Assembly: GCA_949317995.1 (NCBI GenBank) | Contig: OX439050.1 | Location: 47,989,777 to 48,053,776, forward strand | Direction of reading: 5' to 3' | Source of the DNA: Acholoe squamosa | Taxonomy: Eukaryota; Annelida; Polychaeta; Phyllodocida; Polynoidae | Length of the DNA stretch: 64,000 nt | Shown here: one piece after another, positions 23,308 through 35,100 of the stretch | Numbering within the stretch: position 1 is the stretch's first letter | Layout: each line of letters opens with the position of its first letter | The notes under the pieces: generated by a model | Databases searched by the model: none | The model's input: only the letters and a program-made list of their open reading frames with translations | Told to the model about the DNA's origin: nothing | Translations under genes and position numbers: made by a program

Positions 23308-24612
23308 TTGTAGTGTGGGTTGGCTGAGGAAGCTGCAGTCTTGTCAGCGTATTCGGAACCCTGCAGACTTACTCACCTGGGGTGGGGGTTTAATTAACAC
23401 ATTCCTTCACTGAGGTCTGGCTGATCAGTGGGATTGTCAGGCAAAGGGCAATGACACCATTTGGTACACAATATATTCCTAGTTAACAGGACTCGAGGTG
23501 TACAGCGCCATACACTGGTACTTAGTACCTAGCGTCATATAATGACACTAGTAAGCACCAGCATGGCTCTGAACTTGAAACTCTGCAAGCATATCTTTCA
23601 GACTGCAAAAATGCAAAAATGCAACCTATGCTTGAAGAGTGAGTAGTATTTAGAGTTCCATTTCCTGATCCTCTGGCTGGAAGCAAGGCATGGTGGTAGT
23701 CTTATACAGTAAACTCCCACTATTCCTTGATGCTTCCTGTACGGTGGTACTCTGAGGGTTTATACCTCAGGGCACCAGAGTAACAGCGCCATTGCTTAAC
23801 CTGGAACTGGCACAGAAATCAGGCATGATGGGTTACCAGCTAATATTGGACAGCCAATTGAGGAAATTGTCTGATTAGTCTAAGATGCTTTCCCCTGGGT
23901 GCCTAATTTAGCATTTATAATTATGTATACATTTAGGAACATTTTTGCACTTTCACTGGGATAAAAATAACTGATCAAACAATTCCATGGTCCTGAATTC
24001 AGAAGGTATAATGAAATTGCTAGGTTTCCTTTCATTTCTGAGCTATTTCACATTTTATATTATATCGTGATAAAACAGCCAATACTAGATTTGGTAAGAA
24101 GCTTTTTTTGGCGTTAGATTCACGTACTGTGGGAAATACATATCTTCAACACAAGATGTGGTATATAGTCACTAAGAACCTATTCATTACCTTTAAAATA
24201 ACGATTTTCATCTTAAGAGCTGTTCAATTCGCTGTTCACACACTTCATCAAATGAACTGAATATTTTCCTGCGTGGTTTCTCTTGCACTGACAAAAAATG
24301 CTAAATAATCATCATAACAATATTCTGTTCCCCTAAGATATTCAGGGATATACACTTACACTGGCCCGGGGGCCAATGGCCAGTACTTTTGAGTGCTAGC
24401 CAGTGGCCAAGTAGGCTTTCATCCACTCATATCTACTGCATCACTTAGAAAATGCCATCATAATTACAAGGATTCATTCAAATAAATGCCATATTTCAGG
24501 CATTTTGTGCATTATTGGGATCAGAGAACCATGCTGTATTTGCAGGTTTTGATGAGATTTGGGGTTTAAAAATGCAATTGAGCAGTGCTAAAAGGAACTG
24601 AGTAACTAATGG
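23308..24612. other. No gene seen
   Basis: No exon, element or array recognised. Confidence 0.5.
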
Positions 24613-24775
24613 GAGTGAGTAATAGATGTTTAATGCCATTTTGACAGCTAAGGTCATATTCATGGCAAGAACGACATTTCACAATTTCACTGAGGAATGT
24701 GTCGGTGCCCGCACATATGTGCACCACACACATCATGAGGGGATAGGAAAGAAGAGATATAGACCCCTTTTAAGT
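24613..24775 (+). mobile_element. SINE-like element, copy 7, no target duplication seen
   Basis: Head and middle are well preserved; the copy stops at CCCTTTTAAGT before the usual GGGCTAGGGAAGCCC. No flanking duplication found. A 180-codon open frame begins inside it (see findings). Confidence 0.85.
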
Positions 24776-27700
24776 TTTAGTAAGAAAAGGACAGCTCATA
24801 GCTCCTCACACAAGTCAACTAAGAAGTTAGTGGCCACTTCCTTTAACCAGAACACTTGTAACAAGCATAGACGAAACAAACACTTGTCCTTGACATACCA
24901 ACAAGTTTTATTTCCAATCAACATGAGTAAACACCTCGGGAATAAACACTGCAGATTCTCTCTACTCACTAAAGGTAATGCTTCACCAAAAATAGTAAGT
25001 ACGGAACAATATCTCGGTTATCAATTTGGGTCAATGCCATCCTATAAAGAAGCATTTATTATAGTTATTCTGGTAGTTCTCACGCCTAATTCATTTTCAC
25101 AACAGAAAGACCCAACAATGCTTAATGGGTCAAAACTGTATTGTAACTTGGGAGTATACATCATATAGATAAGTTAATTTTATAATTCGTTATTGCACTT
25201 GGATTGCTATGGATTTGGTGTATTTACAGTGTTATATTCTAGTACCACTATGTGGGATGGGTATGATGGGGTATTGCTGTTATACCAGGGGGCTATTCCA
25301 ATAGATGCTACAACTGACCCCCTTTAAACCATAGTCCTCTCTCCGTGATAACCCTTTAAGTAGAGCAGTGTGTTTTTAAACACTGCATCCCCTTTGCTAG
25401 TAAGATGCATGAATGCAGGACTGGCGAGTAACACGCCCGTGTCGTGTTCATGCATGAACATACAGGATTGATTTACCCCTGAGGTAAGCGCACCAAACCA
25501 GTCCTGGTGAGTAACTCGCCAGTTCTACATGGCCATACCACCCAGTGGCCACAGAACATTGAACCAACATTAGAAAATTGATCACCGTTATTTCAACGTC
25601 AATTCAACTTTCTGCGCCCACAAATAGACAATGAACTTTGAGGCATGTATACTGTTCCTAATAGAGCTACTGACTGTGTTAGAGATACATTAATATATAC
25701 ACAAATTTCAGACTATTTCAATGCTATCACTTGCTTAGTATCATGAGTCATAGTAAACCGCAGTGTCTAAATGAATATCATCTAATGTCATCGAAATCAA
25801 TAAAACTATTCCCTTGACCTACATTCTGTATTAACTTAAAGAGATTAAATCTTATCCCTATAGCTCACATTTTCGACTACTGCTATATTTCAGTACCGTA
25901 ACATATGATCGTTATAATCACAAACCTTTAGACTTCCAAATTTTCACTTCGATAATTGTGCCTTTTGCCAGAATGAAAAAAAAAAGTTTATATAATAGAA
26001 TAACAAACACCCTAGAGAAACAAACTGTGTCTCGATATAATATTATTGACTAATAAATGTAATTGATCAAACTACAATCTATTGCAGCATCACATATTGC
26101 ACATTTTATCTGTACTGAACTTCATAATAATTGGGTATTTAGCTCAACCTGTGAACACATGATAAACATCAAACTACTAACTAGCCTTTTACAGACTGGT
26201 AGTGCATTAATGCATCGTGCCCATTGGTTGTCATGATGCATGAATGCAGCCCTGAGTACCGGCCCCCATGGGGTTGATACACTCCCAGAAGGTCGGCCTG
26301 ATGCACCAGTGGGTATGATGCATTAATGCATTAGTGGCCCTGAAAGGGTTAGAGATTTACCAAGGTAGAAGGTGTATACATGATGGATGAATAAAAGTAA
26401 CCCATTAGACTATACTCATGAGATATATGTCTTTGAGCTAACAATTATTCTCCATTATAGCCTTAAGGGATTTCAAACAGTTTCATGCATCATGCCCCCG
26501 CTGCATGAATACAGCGGCGGCATCATTTGTGCATCATACTGATCATGAAACGGATTTAGACACTCTCATGTTTAAATGCCGACGCTGCATTGATGCATCA
26601 TGCCGGCAAATTGTTCCTTGATACATGATGCCTTCCGAGGGTGGCACGGGTGCTGGGTAAAGAGAGTGCTGGTAAGTAGTGAGGACGACCTAAAGTTGGA
26701 CATAGGGTTTTGAGACTGGGGACTTTGCCGGTGGCGCCCCCTTGTATCAATAGGCGCTTTTGATATCATATCTTTACACTGTGGCGCTTGTCGTGGTTGT
26801 ATTTGGAACTAACGCCATGGTACATATATTTCCATAGGAGACAGGGCATCTGAAAGCCTTTTAAATCCTAGTAAAATTATTTGAATAGAATATAATGGAG
26901 CGTTTTTTTTCATACTCTGACTACATGATTCAGTACACATTTTGAGCCATGTACAATAGATAACAGCTAAAATGTAATATCAAGAGGACTTCCATTATTA
27001 CCCGATAGGTAACAAAGGGGAGGGGAGGGGGTAGTTTTAGGATGGAGGGAAGGAGGGGACCCAGCACCAAGGGGATACATGTTAAGACAATGATTATAGC
27101 ATCTGTAGCATCCTTCATGATTAGAACAATGGAAATTATAAATAACAGGATAATATTTATAGAGGAACAATAAGCTTCATCATCAATGTTGGTCATAGGT
27201 ACATGAAATAAATAATAATTTTATTGACCTTCCCGAGCAAACCTGATATCATTTAACAAAGTAGGTATCCTGGCCCCTGATTGTTCAAATCCTTGGAACA
27301 TAAGTATCCTACTCAAATCACAGATGTGTGTCACATTTAGATAAGTATCACTAAACTCTCAACATTTTAAATCATCAAATCTCAATTCATATCATCTGTA
27401 AAATCTCGTGGTCGATTTAGGAAAATCTCCCAATCTCGGATTACCTCGTTTATAGCAGTCATTATTTCGTTAACCATTTGTGACACGATCTGCGAAAAAG
27501 GACCTTATTTCAGGGGGACTAAGGACCCTTTTCTCAGTCCAGGTCATTTTAGTTACATTTAAGATGAGAGACTCTAAACCACAGTGCTGAGGGCCAACCC
27601 TTAAACACCACATAGCATTGAACTCGTGTTTTATTCATTTATCTATTTTAAAAAATCATTTTTGTCTTCATGGTGTCCCAGGAGTTCCTGGTGTGCATGA

Positions 27701-29079
27701 CGCTGTATTGGTGCACCATGCCCGAGCTTAAGGGGTGTCTACTTTGACCATCTGTTTGCCAAATGTACTGACATTATGGGCCGAGAAGGAGAAAGCATGA
27801 TCCCTTTATTCCTCTTTCAAGGCGGCAACACAAAAGATATCATGAACAGTTGCTTGGGCTCTCTGATACTCAACCCAATAATAACACTAATAATCATGTC
27901 TAGTTTTGTGACCCTGCACATGTCTAGACACAGCAATTCATGAAGAATTTTAGAGTTTATCTAAAATTCGTGAAGCCTATCCTTTTGATGCTACGATTAT
28001 TTCTTTTTAAATTAGATTCCAGAAAAAGAAAACAAGAAGGGAAGGAATGCCACCTTGATCGTCCAGAGCCAAAAAGCAGGCTAACTAAAACAGGAAAGGT
28101 TTGGACTAGTTTACTCGTTCGACATATCTAAACCAGACAATACCAGGTACACTAACATTTTAGTATTGCACAAGGTCAGGAGAACTATGGAACCAGTGAT
28201 TATATGGATCTTTAAATGCAGTTATGATTTTGATATTATCAATGTCATGCCGCATGTGAACAAACTTATTAATTAACAACCTCTTCATTAATCAATCTTT
28301 CAGCTTTCAGTTTTAAGAAAAATAGAGTGCAATGTTTTTTTTATATGTATATGTATTTACAAGACAATTTCTACTCATCTTTTAATTTTGTTACAACTAG
28401 TTACAATATCATTATCCGATTCTTAAAAATAATTCATGTACATATGTATTTAATGAAACGGCCATCCGAAGACCCCTGTACCGATTGATCCAGGTTTGAT
28501 ATCATTTGAAAGCCTTTATAATATATCAAGAAAAATAGCATTATTACAAAAGTCAGCTGTATATATTTATATGTTAACTGTGACTGCATGGAATTCTTTA
28601 CTTTTACTTAAGGAATATTCCCTCTGTGTATTATTGGTTACTGGGGAAGTAGACGAACCTCACAATAATAGATGAATATAATATACCCAGTTCTCAAATA
28701 GTTAAATAGCAATGCTTACATTGACATAGAAAATGACAAGAAATCTCACATCGTTTTCATTCAGCTTCTCTATTCCATCTCACCCCCTTTTTCACCCATT
28801 ATAACTAAAGAAGAGCGAATTAGATTCATATATATATATATATGGAATGTATGTATTGAACTGTACTGAACTCTCCAAATCACTCTTATTCCTCCAACCA
28901 CCAATGACTAGATTCTGTCCTCCATTATATGTCAGCACTTCCCTGACTCCAGGAGACGATTATATATTTTATACTCAGGGAATTAAATCCATAATATTTT
29001 ACCATGAAATGCCTTGTAACTGTAAGAAATTGGCATATGGTAGGATGAGATTTCCTGTATACTATATTAATTTAAATAA
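24776..29079. other. Intergenic: MITE fragments, no gene seen
   Basis: Holds piggyBac-like MITE fragments (25.35-26.63 kb), G/C-rich runs at 27.0 kb, a hairpin near 27,490-27,537 (GCGAAAAAGGACCTTA / AAGGACCCTTTTCTC) and the 3' flank of the ANO7-like gene. Confidence 0.5.
26179..26352. mobile_element. Probable decayed copy of the piggyBac-like MITE
   Basis: Degenerate ends (CTAGCCTTTTACAGACTG and CTGAAAGGGTTAG) around GTGCATTAATGCATC and CATGATGCATGAATGCAG. Related fragments with the same GATGCATNAATGCA text occur near 25,350-25,530, 26,460-26,625, 27,660-27,740, 34,975-35,110, 58,530-58,620 and 59,210-59,340. Confidence 0.5.
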
Positions 29080-29157
29080 CTAGGGGCGTTTTTTAGCTGG
29101 TATAGTGACACCCATGTCAGCTTCATCAGCCTCCTCATCCTCCTCCCGTCGTGCGAT
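29080..29157 (-). CDS. ANO7: ANO7-like exon 20, C-terminus and stop
   Basis: 78 nt after a CAG acceptor, phase 0: [20 protein letters not shown] then AKKRP and TAG. A charged cytosolic tail. It is assigned by splice site, frame and position rather than by motif. No AATAAA was found in the next kilobase downstream; ATTAAA occurs on the minus strand at 28,449-28,454 and 28,381-28,386. Confidence 0.75.
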   Translation of the reverse strand: MARREEDEEADEADMGVTIPAKKRP

Positions 29158-32100
29158 CTGTTTAACAAAAAGAGAAGAGTGTATTAAGATTTATAAGTAG
29201 CATTGAAATGTTTATATTGCACCTATATGTTATTTAGATTTTCAACACTCTGTCATATAAATAAAGTAAATGTATACAAAATTCTCCGGGATAACCCTGG
29301 AACTAGGGACATGATATATGTAGTAAGAATGATAAGAAATGACAACCTAATATTTAAGCTATTACCACAATATTAAGGTAAGGTAGAGGTACCATAGATC
29401 AATCATCATCATGGAAATGGAGAACGCATAGGCATATAGGCTACTATATAATGTAGATTAAGAAGTTCCATCAGCTAACCTATTCTTTATTATGTTAATG
29501 GATAAGTGACACCAATGATTAATCAATACTTTCTGAGGTAAATCAAAGAGCGACATTATCCCATTATCACAAACAACATCAGTTAACATGTTCTTTACCA
29601 TATGTATGGACAAGTGACATCCTTTTACCTTATCATAATAATCAATATAGGGGCACTGAAAATGCAATCATGTAAACTAACAAGAGGGTATTTTCAATCA
29701 CTTGACTAATATTGTGGACATTAGGGAGTGGTCATTATTATCAACAGGGGGGTGTGGTGGGTTTTCGGGGATGCGTGAAAATTCTTTACGCCCCCCTCAA
29801 TGGCAGTCAAAATCTTTTGCACCCCCCCGTGCTGGAGATGCAGAGAGTTTTTGCACACCTCTTTGATCTATGGTAGCACACAGGCTTTTTTGCTAAAAAG
29901 AGGGTGAATTTGTTTCCCCCGCCCTCAAGAGGGACCAAAATTTTTTACGCCCCCCCTCAAACCCACCACACCCTCTGTGGATAATTTATGATGACCACTC
30001 CCTTATGGAGTGTGATTTATCAGATTTATGTGTGTTAAGATTGCTGTACTCATATAACAAGTTGTAAATGGTTTACACACATACACTGAAAACTTATACA
30101 TATATAAAAGTAATCATTGAAGATGACTTTTGTTCATCATTTGAAAATGATGACCCTATCTCATCAAAGTGATGGCACAGAGTCATCATTTTGATGACAT
30201 ACTTCTGCCACTAGGGGCCTCCACTATACAAAAATACAGGATAGGAACTATCTAAAGGTAATCTATGAATCAATAGTTGCATTAATCCAGACAATAAATG
30301 TCTGTGAAATGAAAGGTTATCATAAAACCATCTCATAGGGACTCAATTGATTCAAGAAAGAAAAAAATGGCAAAAATTCCAATGACATTAAATGATTTAG
30401 CAATTGTTTACACATAGACACCTCTCCTGTCTCTGAAATGATAGTAACAACTGGGGGAATAAATTCTTGCTTGTTATACATATTGATATATATTATATGA
30501 CCAATCATGATGCTTAGGAGGGTCAAGGATAAAGACCTACCAGTACCAGGAGGGGGGGGGGAGGTAATTATAAACATATTTGAAACCTGACAAAATGCCC
30601 AATTTGGCTGTACACCTATCAATCTGAGCATGTAAGCTATATTGTAAAATGTAATCAATATGATGACCCTTTGTAATCACATATGATTACCCAAATGATG
30701 ACAAGGTGCTCCCCCCAGACGGCATCAAGCTGAGCACCCTAAAGTGATCTACACTGATTAGTTTATACAGCTATAAGTTTTCAGTGTACAAGTAAATTAT
30801 ACTGTATAACTATCATCTTCACTACACTAACATTCATAATCTAGATCAAGCCAAATCTCAACCACTTTTCGCCATCTCTCAATGGACCATAGCATATTGG
30901 TGCTGTTTTATCTCTTCTAGATTAGATACACAACCTTAGGCTAGTGAAGTCCAAATGGACGAAACTGCTCACCAAGTGCAATTGACTCTAGTACAAAGTT
31001 TCCCTTTTCGATGATAGGGGGAACTACCATAATCTCCCGCGCAGAAGACGCGCTGCGCGTATAAGACGCACCCTAAACTTAGCACATGCATTTTCGCGTA
31101 TAAGACGCACATTTTAATGCTAAAATTTGTAAGATTAGTACTGTTCTATAGTAAAATTACCCCCCGTATAAGACGCACCCTTAACTTTAGAAAATCCTAT
31201 AAGACGCACAAGGCATTTGTTTGGCGTAGAGGACGCGTCTTATACGCGAGAGATTACGGTAGTGCCCGTTAACTGGTACGATAATTATATCTATAGACAC
31301 AAGGTGGCAGCACTGGGGTGGCCTGATGGGGCCTGATGTATTGAGGTATATTATGGGATTGGCTAAAGTAAAACTTCATTGACAATACTTTCTTATATAA
31401 TATTATGTCACCACTATACCGACATGCTGTGCTCAGAATTGACATCTTATCCACTCAATACATGTGCTAGTGAAACATCCTATAACTGTAGGCATTTTTG
31501 TGCTGACAATTTTAGCAGTCACTCAATGTGTGCTAAAATAATAACACATCTTGACACTTATAATGCTGTATGATTGGTGTCAAATTGACACATCTTGACA
31601 CTTATAATGCTACATAATTGGTGACAAATTGACAGCATGTGTTCTCATAGACAACATATTGACAAACTGTGCTAACATATTGACATACACCTCTATGTTG
31701 ATAAGGAAGCACTATTCCCATACACATAACATGTACTAGGTACAAACCTCCTGATAAGACAATCAGATGGAAGCAATATTGATGAAAATAATTAAAAAGT
31801 TTTAATGTAGCTGCAACCAGAGGAATTGTTGCGACATGTTGATGTCCAAGAATGTTGATTAGATAATGAAACAAAACCGAATGTAATCAAAATTGCAATG
31901 TGTTATTCTGTAATGCAGAAAGTTATGAAACGGGCTTTCGCATACATGACAAAATGTTGGGCATATCCTAAACACTCCTTAATCCATTCTCCACTTTGCC
32001 TATGGACTTATCATTATATCTCTGAATTGTACTTTTAGATTATGGTATATGTAGCATCGAGATAAAGGAGTTTGCAATATTAACGTACCAACATAGCAAT

Positions 32101-35100
32101 ATTATGTAGGATAAAGAATGCAAGATATTCATAATGTAGCTGAAGAAATTCAACAAATCCTACATTAACAAGTATCTCCTTCAATGCTATATGGACGTTG
32201 AATGCAAAATGTAAAGATAGAAGCTAATAGGATATCTGTGTTAGAGGTAGATTTCTAAGTCAGAGATGAAAAATGTATTTCTCGGAGTTATTGCAAGTCA
32301 TAACAAAAAAAGAAAAGAAAATCATATTTTTTTTTTGCGTGCACTTTGATTCTAAACACAGTTGCTGTCAAAAACATCATGATTGTTTTATTTCCATAAT
32401 TGCTTTATTTCTATCGGTCTTGGAACCAATGCTCCAAATGTTGTACTGCCAAATTACGGGATAAAAACCACCTTAGGATTATATTATGCACTATTATAAT
32501 TACCAAAAAGTTGACCTACCTTCATGATGGTGTCCGTGTCAGCCAGGGCTTGTTTGGCCAGGTAACGTTCACGTTTGATCTTGATCTCCAGACTCTCAGG
32601 GACGTCCGGTACAAGGATGTCAATCAGTCGGCATATACCGAACACTATGTGCTGTAAGGTGGCATATGCATATATTAATATTACTCCGAGAGAGATTGAT
32701 TGATTGATCGGTTTGACTGATTTCACGTCCCAACCAGGGTCTGGCAATGCTAATCAAACTTGTTCTGAAACTGACTCCCACACACAAAGAAACGCACAAG
32801 GATCATCCATTCTTGTTCGAAAGTTTGTTGCTTTCTTTTTCTCGTGATCTATTTAAATACTGCCTAGCCGATATAGCACATGACCGGATCCTTCTTGGAC
32901 ATGAAATAGGGTGCATATATACTACCATATTGAGTATAGTCAAGATAAAAATTAAGACCAGATATTGAACATTAATGTTAACACATCCACCAATGAACAG
33001 TGGTGATAGGGTACCACTCGTTACAGATGATCAAAATATCATGAAAACTATTACATGAAAAATTGAGTAGTCAAGGCTGTAAGAACTCACCTCGAATACA
33101 ATAACGAACAAGAGTCGAACACACAGTAGTTGGAAGTAAAACATGGTATAGTTTCCGTATTCGTCACGATAGTCTTTATACCTGTAATTGAATACTCTTT
33201 GTTAGTAAGCCAGCATCATCAGACACATTGTATGTCTAAAAGAATTGTACAGGAGTCATTGATGTTAACTGATTATATTTTCACTGCTACTCCACACTTC
33301 CATGACTTTGCCAAATCTCTAAAAGTTTGTAAGGTCTCCAAACCATATCCCTCACAATACATCCAAAACGGGTTGAGGCAGAACGAAATAATACCTTTAT
33401 AAGTACATGTAGATACCATGTACGCATCATATATCATTGAGCACTATTCTCTGCAAAAAAAAAGAAGAAAAAAGCAGCATGGGTACCTCCTCCACCAGAA
33501 AAGAAAACCACCCCCTGCCTATGATGATGATAACGATGATGATGGACACGTAAAGGAGCCCCTCCCCCTGCCGCATGCTGTCATTCACATAATGGAATAA
33601 AAATGTGAGTGAGTGAGTGAGTAATAGGTGTTTCGACAGCTAAGGTCATATTTATGGCGATAACGACATTACACAATTCCACAGAGGAATGTGTCAATGC
33701 CCACACATATGTGCACCACACACATCCTGAAGGGATAGAAAAGAGGAGAAATAAACCCTTTTAAGTGGGCTAGGGAAGCCCGGAATAGAAATGTAAAAGC
33801 TTGACGAAGGGGGGAGGATTAAAGTGACGTTATTTATGGATGGCCCCCTACCTGCAGGGTTGAGATAAAGTGCCATTAGGTGCCGTGGTGAGGGTAAAGT
33901 CGACGTAGCCGGTCAGGTCCCAGTTATACTGGTACTGGTACAAGAGTCGTGGCAGGAACTCGGACGTAAACGCGATCAAGAAAGCCTGAATAGAATAGAT
34001 CATAATGGTTAGAGCTTATTGCTACAAGATCATGGGTATAAATTTCAGAATTTCAAATGTATTCTTTTATAATTTACAAATTTCGACTTTAAGAACATTG
34101 TATCTGCGTCAGCAGTGGAATCCATTAACATGGAGCAGCATAGGGCCAGACAAAATTTGCTTTATAATAATTATTATAACCAAAGTGCCCTGTAATAAAC
34201 CATACTATTCCTAGCGGATTTATCGGAAATAGCAAAGTGGAACCCTTTAGATTTTGCTCCTAGATAATTATAGGTAGGTTTCAATACTCAAATTAATTAA
34301 GTCTTCAACAGATCCCAACATCTTGCTGCAGCTGCTCTTTTATTTGAGCCACTTTTCACTACATATTTTTCGTTTAGTAAATATTGCAATTTAATTTGAG
34401 CCCAAAAATAAAAATTATTTTGTACCTTTACAGAAAAAAATCTACTTACATTACTAATGACAGCTAGTTGTGCAAGTGCATCCAGAATGGTAAACCAGAC
34501 TCCTATGTCCTGTGCACGCTCTGCGATGGGGCGGCGCGTCTCACACACAAACTTGTGGGCATCAAGTCGTATTTCTAGCCAGTTGTTGAGCAGGGCAAAG
34601 AGGGGGGCCAATGGGAAGGCAGCCACGAAGATAGTGATGAAGCCAAACTGCAAAACTGATAAGGAAACAAAAGTCTTTTGATTAACAGTAATGTCTTGTC
34701 CATTTTGGAGGGGTATGTGATAACTGTAGTTTAGTGCCTTTTGGTCACATGGCATTGTTTAAGGCAAGAAGATCTATGCGAGACTGCCTCTAGATATGCC
34801 ATCGAATACATTTTTAAAACATTTATTGCGCATATATAGAGATGAAAATATGATATTCAAAGAATAAATTTCCCATAAATTACTGTCCTCAATTCAATGT
34901 TCATAATACTTAGGTACTTTTTAAGGTAGTAAAGGTTTTTTTCAGTATCTTTACTACTTGCTTTTAAAAGGAAGTTGGCGCATTAATGCATATTGCCATC
35001 CTACAGGGTTGATACATGCACACCCCTTATGGTCGGCATGATGCATAAATGAAATTCCAGCCAGCACGTCACTGGAGCATCAGGCCCATCAATGGACAGG

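Noticed and set aside
28381-28454. Polyadenylation signal of the ANO7-like gene.
   Set aside because: Only ATTAAA variants 600-700 bp downstream in AT-rich DNA; cannot be told from chance.
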